Below are positions 58,470 to 64,000 of a DNA stretch of 64,000 bases, one piece after another. The stretch lies in NCBI RefSeq assembly GCF_028372415.1, contig NC_092875.1, positions 185,728,522-185,792,521 of the forward strand, read 5' to 3'. Origin of the DNA: Notamacropus eugenii. Its lineage: Eukaryota; Chordata; Mammalia; Diprotodontia; Macropodidae. Every line of letters begins with the position of its first letter. Positions within the stretch are counted from its first letter, which is position 1. The notes beneath the pieces were generated by a model. The model made no database searches. It was not told where the DNA came from and was given only the letters and a program-made list of their open reading frames with translations. Position numbers and translations under genes: made by a program.

Positions 58470-59300
58470 TGATGAGGGCTGGGGAGATGGAGGTACAGGA
58501 ACTCCAAGACTGGAGTTGCCTGCGTGGGTCATCTGGAAAAGAATTTGAGGACTCAAGCATTGTTGCGGTCAAGGTGGTAACGATTTATTATGCTTTTCAG
58601 CAGGCAAGAGTTCTTAGGGAACCTACAACTTTAGAGGGGTACAGGTAAAGTTTATATAGGATATTCTATAGTAAAACAGTTGCCAAATATGCTAATTATG
58701 TGATTCAGGGCAGGATTAGTGAGTGGTTCTTAAAGGAGCATGCACTTTTGGTATCTACAGCTCAGGCATTTTACCCAGAGTTTATCGGGAAATAGCCCAA
58801 GGAGAGTCTCCATGGAGGTGTAGTTTTAGGTCTGAAACGTCACTAGGTCAACTAGTGGTCAGGACTGACTAAGGAATACCAGGCTGCTCTCATCAATGTC
58901 TTGTTAGACAAGATAAATGTAAAGGAATGTACATATGTCTAAGTGTAAGATACTTATGATTGGTCAGTGAGTAGTAAATGTCATTATGACCTAGTACACA
59001 GTCTGTTCAGGCAGTACACAGCTGGTTCAGACTAATATGTTCTATAGGTGCAGCAGGATACTGTATCAGGAAAAGAGATAAAAGTTTTGCTGGAGCAGAT
59101 TGTGTCTTTGGGCTGGGGAGAAAGTGCTGTTACAGTGGCAGTGATCTGTTGGGGAAAGTTGGGAATAAGGATTCATGGGAAGTTAGCCTAAACCTACTAC
59201 CTATGGGAGATGGTATGGTGTGGGGAAAAGAAAATTTGGTGTGCTCTGTGTAAAAAGGGACAGGTGAAAATTTTTTTGCCCTATTGGATCACCTTATTCC
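58470..59300 (-). mobile_element. LTR or LTR-bearing fragment, interrupts the L2
   Basis: The minus strand has a TATA box (cctatataaac, near 58,650-58,660), the poly(A) signal AATAAA (58,589-58,584) and an end ..CCTCATCA at 58,470, a textbook LTR layout. The upstream border is not clear; 59,300 is a guess. A matching second LTR was not found. Confidence 0.5.
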
Positions 59301-62300
59301 CTGAGGGAATCATGGAAGAGTTTGTACTGAGGGCAGTTTTCTTATCTGGGAGTGAGGAAGTGATGCCTAGTTGACCCCAAGTTCTATGTCCCTATTGGCA
59401 GAGCTCCATGTGGCCTGGAAAACTCCTTATAGATCAGATTTTCTGTGCAAGATAGGAAACTGATTTTCTTTGCCCTTGCTTTTTGTTTGTAGGTGGAGGA
59501 AGGTCATGCTAATACTGCATTAGGTACTTGTTGAGTACTAAGCAAGCATCAGTCTTTGGTAAACTGTGACATTTTTGCTGAATCTGAGAAAATGAGGACA
59601 ATTGTGATTTTTGCTTGTATGTATAGGATTGTACAAGACTGTGTCACCTTGGCTCTTTAGACTTTTTTGTATAGCATGGGGGAAGCAAGTGAAAGGACAA
59701 TGCTTATGCTTCCCCACATAAGGACCACAGAGGATGGTTCTGGATTAGGGACATGCATAGTGTGTTTAAAATATACTCCTATTTATTGGGGATAGTCTAA
59801 GGGCGAAGTGAAGTGATTCCTTCACTCACATCATATAGTAAGGAAGGACTGCTCTCAGGCTACCTGGCCTGGGTCTTTGGCCTTTGTATTCATTCTTTTC
59901 CATTCTCATTGTATCTGATCTGGCCCAGGAGCTCAAGCCTTAGGGATCTGAGAACACAGAAATCTGGGCTGGGTACTACAACCAGTCCAGCAGCAATACT
60001 TGAGGAGTCAGAGTCTCAGAACTCCAGCTAGCAGAATCTGGAGATACTAGCTTTGAAACTTGGTGGGACCAATTCTATGTAGGGACCAAGCCAAGATGTA
60101 AGCTAAATTCCTTCTTCCTCCTGTAGTTGATTGAGGTGATATGGGGAAGATTATTCCCCACAAAGTGTTGGATGATATGTTTATATGTTTAATCTTGCCA
60201 CAAAAAATGAAAATAAATGACAAATTGGAATACTACAGTATTAAAAATGAAGAAATTTTCTCAAGAAATTTCTTCATGTGTGAGTTTTTCACATAGAAAA
60301 GCATTTTTTATTGTAACCACTGAGGGAGCTTATGACCAAGGCAGAGGACCCCAGCCTGAGGACACTGACTACTTTAAACCCTGAAAATCTTAGGCTCGGC
60401 TTAGAGGTCTGTTGCTTCCTCATCCCAACTCTCCCTCTGCTCTGAGACTAGGTTGACTGACTTTAGTTCCATAGCTCTGCAGTCAGTGAAGGAAGCCAGA
60501 TACCCCCTTTTATTTTTAGCTTTTCAGACTAAAAGCAGCTGTTTTCTCTTAGCCCTTTATACTTTCTCATCTCAGAAGCTCTAGGGATATCTATTAGTCA
60601 CCATTACCTTTGTAATAATGATACTTTGTCTATGGCTTTGTGCTTTCAGCTCTGGCTCCAGTGTAGCTTCAGTGAACCAAAAAAAAGTGACTGGGAGGGG
60701 ATCTTGGATCTCTTTAAGAAATAAGATTTCCCCCTTTCTCTAGATATCTTCTCAGTCACTAGACCAAAAAGCTCAGATTTGTTGCACCACAAGTTTTATC
60801 CTAGTTTAAGTGACTTTATAATAAAAGTAACCATTTAGGAAAAAAACCCCAAACTTTCAAACTCAGCTGTAATTCGAAAAAGCCTCAGTGGGAAGATAGA
60901 AACTACCAGTGAAAGAATTGACTAGCCAACACTTGTCTCATGTGGTTCCCACCTATTTGGTCAGCAGCATTAGCTTTAGTCCAGAGCTCATGCTCAGAAT
61001 TCCTGTTATATCACCCTTCTCATCATCACCATACCACAATCAAATGGCCCTTCCTCCTGCAGCCCAGCTTCAGTGGCTCTTTCTCAGCCTCCTCCTTGTC
61101 AGGCACTTTCTCTGCCTCTGCTTCTCTAGGCCATTCTGTTTCAGTGATAGGAGTACTTGAGTATCTTGGTTAGTCTGTTCTAATTCAGATTCATGACCAT
61201 GTATATCCACTTCTGGAAATTTTATGAATATATAATCAATATACCACCAATATCAATAAATGATACCCAACATGATATGACAGAAATGTTAATACTGATG
61301 ATTCTGTGATGATGTAGATGTTGAACTATTAAACAGATCCTATTTTGAATCTTATTCTTCATTCTGTTCCAAATCCATCTAATTTTATTATCACATAGTA
61401 CACATTTTTCTATCTTCCCCACAAAAATAATATGGGATACATTATCAGATGCTTTGATAAAATCTAGTTAAGTTGTTCTTAACTAGACATTCCCCTTAAC
61501 ATTCTTAACAACATTCCCCTCATCTACTAGTTTTAGTAATCCTGCCAAAAAAAAAGGAAATAAAGTTGCTAATATCAACCCTGGTAATACATTCTGACAC
61601 TCTTAAATAGGTCTGTGGAATTGTGGGGAGTCATGTCCCCTAAAACCCATGGTTACAGATGTCTGTCCCTTTTTTGCTCTCTTGTCCCAAGTACCCCTAG
61701 CTCCTTCTGGGAATATTACCGTTTCTGTTGTCAGTCTTCCAATCAATTAAAGGCATACCCTACCTAGTGTTATTAACTAGTTCCAGGAAACTGCAATAAT
61801 AGTGACACAACATTTTGGGGATAATTCATTCCATAGGAAAGGTGTCATAACTGTTGTAAACATAATGATACTGTAGTGGGATTTCATGACTTGATGGTAG
61901 GATATGGTTGTATTGTGAAATAATTTGTTAGAGGCAACTTCCTGTTGCTTATATTTTTGTTCTAAATCTCTTATGCAAAGATACCAACTTCTATTAGACT
62001 TTTTTAGTATTTTAAATATAGTTAAGCATACTTTATTTTTTATATGCTAACTGAAGTTAGTCTGTTGTCAGGACCATACTCAAAGTGTTTTAAACTTGAA
62101 AGAATCTGCCAAAACCTGTACTTCATTGGTATAACATTAAATAAACTAGTGTCATCTACCACAGTGAAGCATCACAGCAGACTTTTTTGTGGAGGTCCTG
62201 ATGGCAGGAAGTATCTGTTGTTCAAGACCCACCTAGTTAAGATAGATGAGGCTCATTGTTGCTAGCAACAAATGAAAAAATGTGCGTTTTTGTGGGTCTG

Positions 62301-62440
62301 TGTCATCTTGCAGGATTCTTGAGGGGCATAAACACAAAGACCTCCCCAAACATAATTGCAGCTTTTGTACCAACATCTATTGCCAAGAATGAACAAATTC
62401 TATGCAGAGCTTAACAAAATCCTTCACACCAAGGCAACTG
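59301..62440. other. Unassigned 3.1-kb stretch
   Basis: No gene, SINE or L1 recognised. It may include internal sequence of the LTR element on its left. Two perfect hairpins are present (60,247-60,277 and 61,463-61,487). The open frames here are short and show no family resemblance. Confidence 0.4.
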
Positions 62441-62444
62441 ATTG

Positions 62445-63013
62445 GTATCAATCAATCCACAAGTATTTTAAAAGCCTGCTATCCTAGACTCTGTGCTAGA
62501 TGCTAGGGAAACAAGTCCAAAGAATGAAATAATCTTTATTGACAAGGAACTTACATTTTAATGGGGGCAGGAGATGACAAGTACATTTACAAATATATGC
62601 AACATAAAATCAATTATATTTTATAAATAGAAAGTGAACAAAACCAAGTATGTACAAAGCAGGTCAATCCAAGATAATTTGGGAGGGAGAGCAGTAGTGT
62701 TTGAGGTGGTTATGTCTAAAGTCCCTTCCAGCTCTAAATTCTATGTTCCTTTAAGTCACTTAATCAGTCTGAGCTTAGGACATGTGCTTAAGCTAAATCT
62801 TAAAGGGAAAGAAACACTTAATGAGGCAAAGGTGAGGTTGGAGTGCATTTCATGTAAGGGGACGTTTACTGCAATGGCATAGATGTGAGATGAAGAACGA
62901 TGAGGAGAGGCCAGTTTTGACTGAATTGCAGCCTAACTGTCATAGGGGAAATAATCTATGAATGTGGAAAAATAGGATGAGGTCAGATTGTATAAGGCTT
63001 TAAAAACTAAACA
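62445..63013 (-). mobile_element. L2/CR1-type fragment, minus strand
   Basis: caaggaacttacattttaat, taagctaaatcttaaaggga-like tail, tggagtgcatttcatgtaag and tataaggctttaaaaactaa are reverse L2. It is cut at the right by an L1. Confidence 0.7.
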
Positions 63014-64000
63014 GAAGGGGCAGAGCCAAGATGGTGGAGTAAAAAGATGGACCTGCTGTAGCTCTCCCCCCACAGCCCTTAAAATACCTGCAAAAAATGA
63101 CTCTAAACAAATTCTAGAGCAGCAGAAGCCACAAAACGACAGAATAAAAGATTTCCAGCTCAAAACAGCCAGGAAGGCCTACAGGAAAGGTCTATCACAC
63201 CAGTCTCAGAGCAGAGCACAGCCTAGCTTTGGTCATATGGTGTGGCAGGGACAGGTCTGGAGCAGGCTTCAGGGCATGGAATCATAGGCAGCAGCTGCAG
63301 TTCCCAGATTTTTCAACCCATGAATGGCAAAGACAGCTTCAAAGGTCAGTGAGAAAGCTCTTTAACCTGAGTGAGAAGGGAGCAGGGTCAGGCCCTAGCC
63401 CCAGCTCCAGGGCAGTGAAAGTCACTGCAGCAGCATCGCCTTTTGGAACCCTGGGCCTAAAGACCTTGGGGGAATCAAGCAGCTGATCTGGGTCTCAGCC
63501 CTGAGTGACTGTCCCGGGGTGAGGAGGAGTGCTGGTGTGGTGGAGCTGGTGGTGATGATAGAGAGGGAATCCTACTCAAAGATCCTGGGTGGAAAAACTT
63601 GTGTTGCTTCCAGACCAGAGTACAGGACAAGAGAGGAATAAACTCCTCTCCCTTGATTGTGCCACCTTGGAAGAACTGAGAACTTACGGGTCCCTAGAGT
63701 ATACCCTCCACTTGACAAAGAACTCAAAAGTCAAGTAATTGGCTGGGAAAATACCCAAAAAAGGGGAAAAAATAAGACTATAGAAGGTTACTTTCTTGGT
63801 GAACAGGTATTTTCTTCTATCCTTTCAGATGAGGAAGAACAAAGCATACCATCAGAGGAAGACATAGAAGTCAAGACTGCTACATCCCAGATCTCCAAAA
63901 TAAATATGCAATGGTCTCAAGCCATGAAAGGGCTCAAAAAGGATTTTGAAAATCAAGTAAGAGAGGTGGAGGAAAAATTGGGAAGAGAAATGAGAGCAAT
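63014..64000 (+). mobile_element. L1 with complete 5' end (5' UTR and start of ORF1), continues past the window
   Basis: Begins gaaggggcagagccaagatg, the usual first bases of marsupial L1s, inside an L2. The 5' UTR runs to about 63,760. From about 63,770 an open frame reads KTIEGYFLGEQVFSSILS, DEEEQSIPSEEDIEVKTATS and MKGLKKDFENQVREVEEKLG to the window edge: ORF1 N terminus and coiled coil. The expected start near ataccc (63,751) has ATA and lies in another frame, so ORF1 probably lost its normal start here. The rest lies outside. Confidence 0.85.

Noticed and set aside
62044-62265. 73-codon plus-strand frame with Cys/His residues
   Set aside because: Considered as a transposase or zinc-finger piece, but no motif spacing fits and nothing upstream or downstream supports it.

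Overview
The window is nuclear DNA from a marsupial (metatherian) genome. The evidence is the repeat content: Mar1-type CORE-SINEs with the (gactgaacaacaacaa) tail, tRNA-derived marsupial SINEs with the head (ggcagctaggtggtgcaatgg), marsupial L1s with their T-rich 3' ends, and many L2/CR1 copies, some very long. I cannot separate American from Australian marsupials by eye. GC is low except for one CpG island near 52.5-53.7 kb.

One protein-coding gene can be supported: MCUR1 (CCDC90A, mitochondrial calcium uniporter regulator 1). It lies on the minus strand and all nine coding exons are present, between 53,322 (ATG) and 37,241 (TAA). Every intron has GT-AG borders and the reading phase is continuous. 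The joined coding sequence is 1,218 nt (405 codons plus stop), about 45 residues longer than the human protein as I remember it. Most of the excess is in exon 1. The promoter is the CpG island. The 3' UTR appears to run down to about 33.8 kb, where two AATAAA signals lie just before a long L2 copy.

Layout: 1-33.8 kb is intergenic sequence downstream of MCUR1. It is almost entirely fossil repeats: MIR/Ther1, L2, L1/HAL1-like LINEs, Mar1 and tRNA SINEs, hAT MITEs and LTR remnants. These include a solo LTR at 25.9-26.3 kb and a minus-strand endogenous-retrovirus-like stretch starting at an LTR at 10.31-10.66 kb. 33.8-53.4 kb is MCUR1; its intron 3 holds a young, 5'-truncated L1 with a 15-bp target duplication and a still-open 457-codon ORF2 3' part. 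53.7-64 kb is upstream of MCUR1. It holds a 3-kb L2/CR1 copy interrupted by two LTR insertions, an unassigned stretch, and a 5'-complete L1 that runs off the right edge.

The protein products do not form a multi-gene system. I found no RNA genes, CRISPR arrays, or a clearly new biological system. The most interesting items are the clean MCUR1 gene model with a lineage-specific Arg-Ser stretch, the young intronic L1 with a possible short 3' transduction, a SINE carrying a 16-nt match to MCUR1 exon 6, a 75-bp motif repeated in two MCUR1 introns, and the strand-skewed 4.4-kb stretch behind the LTR at 10.3 kb.
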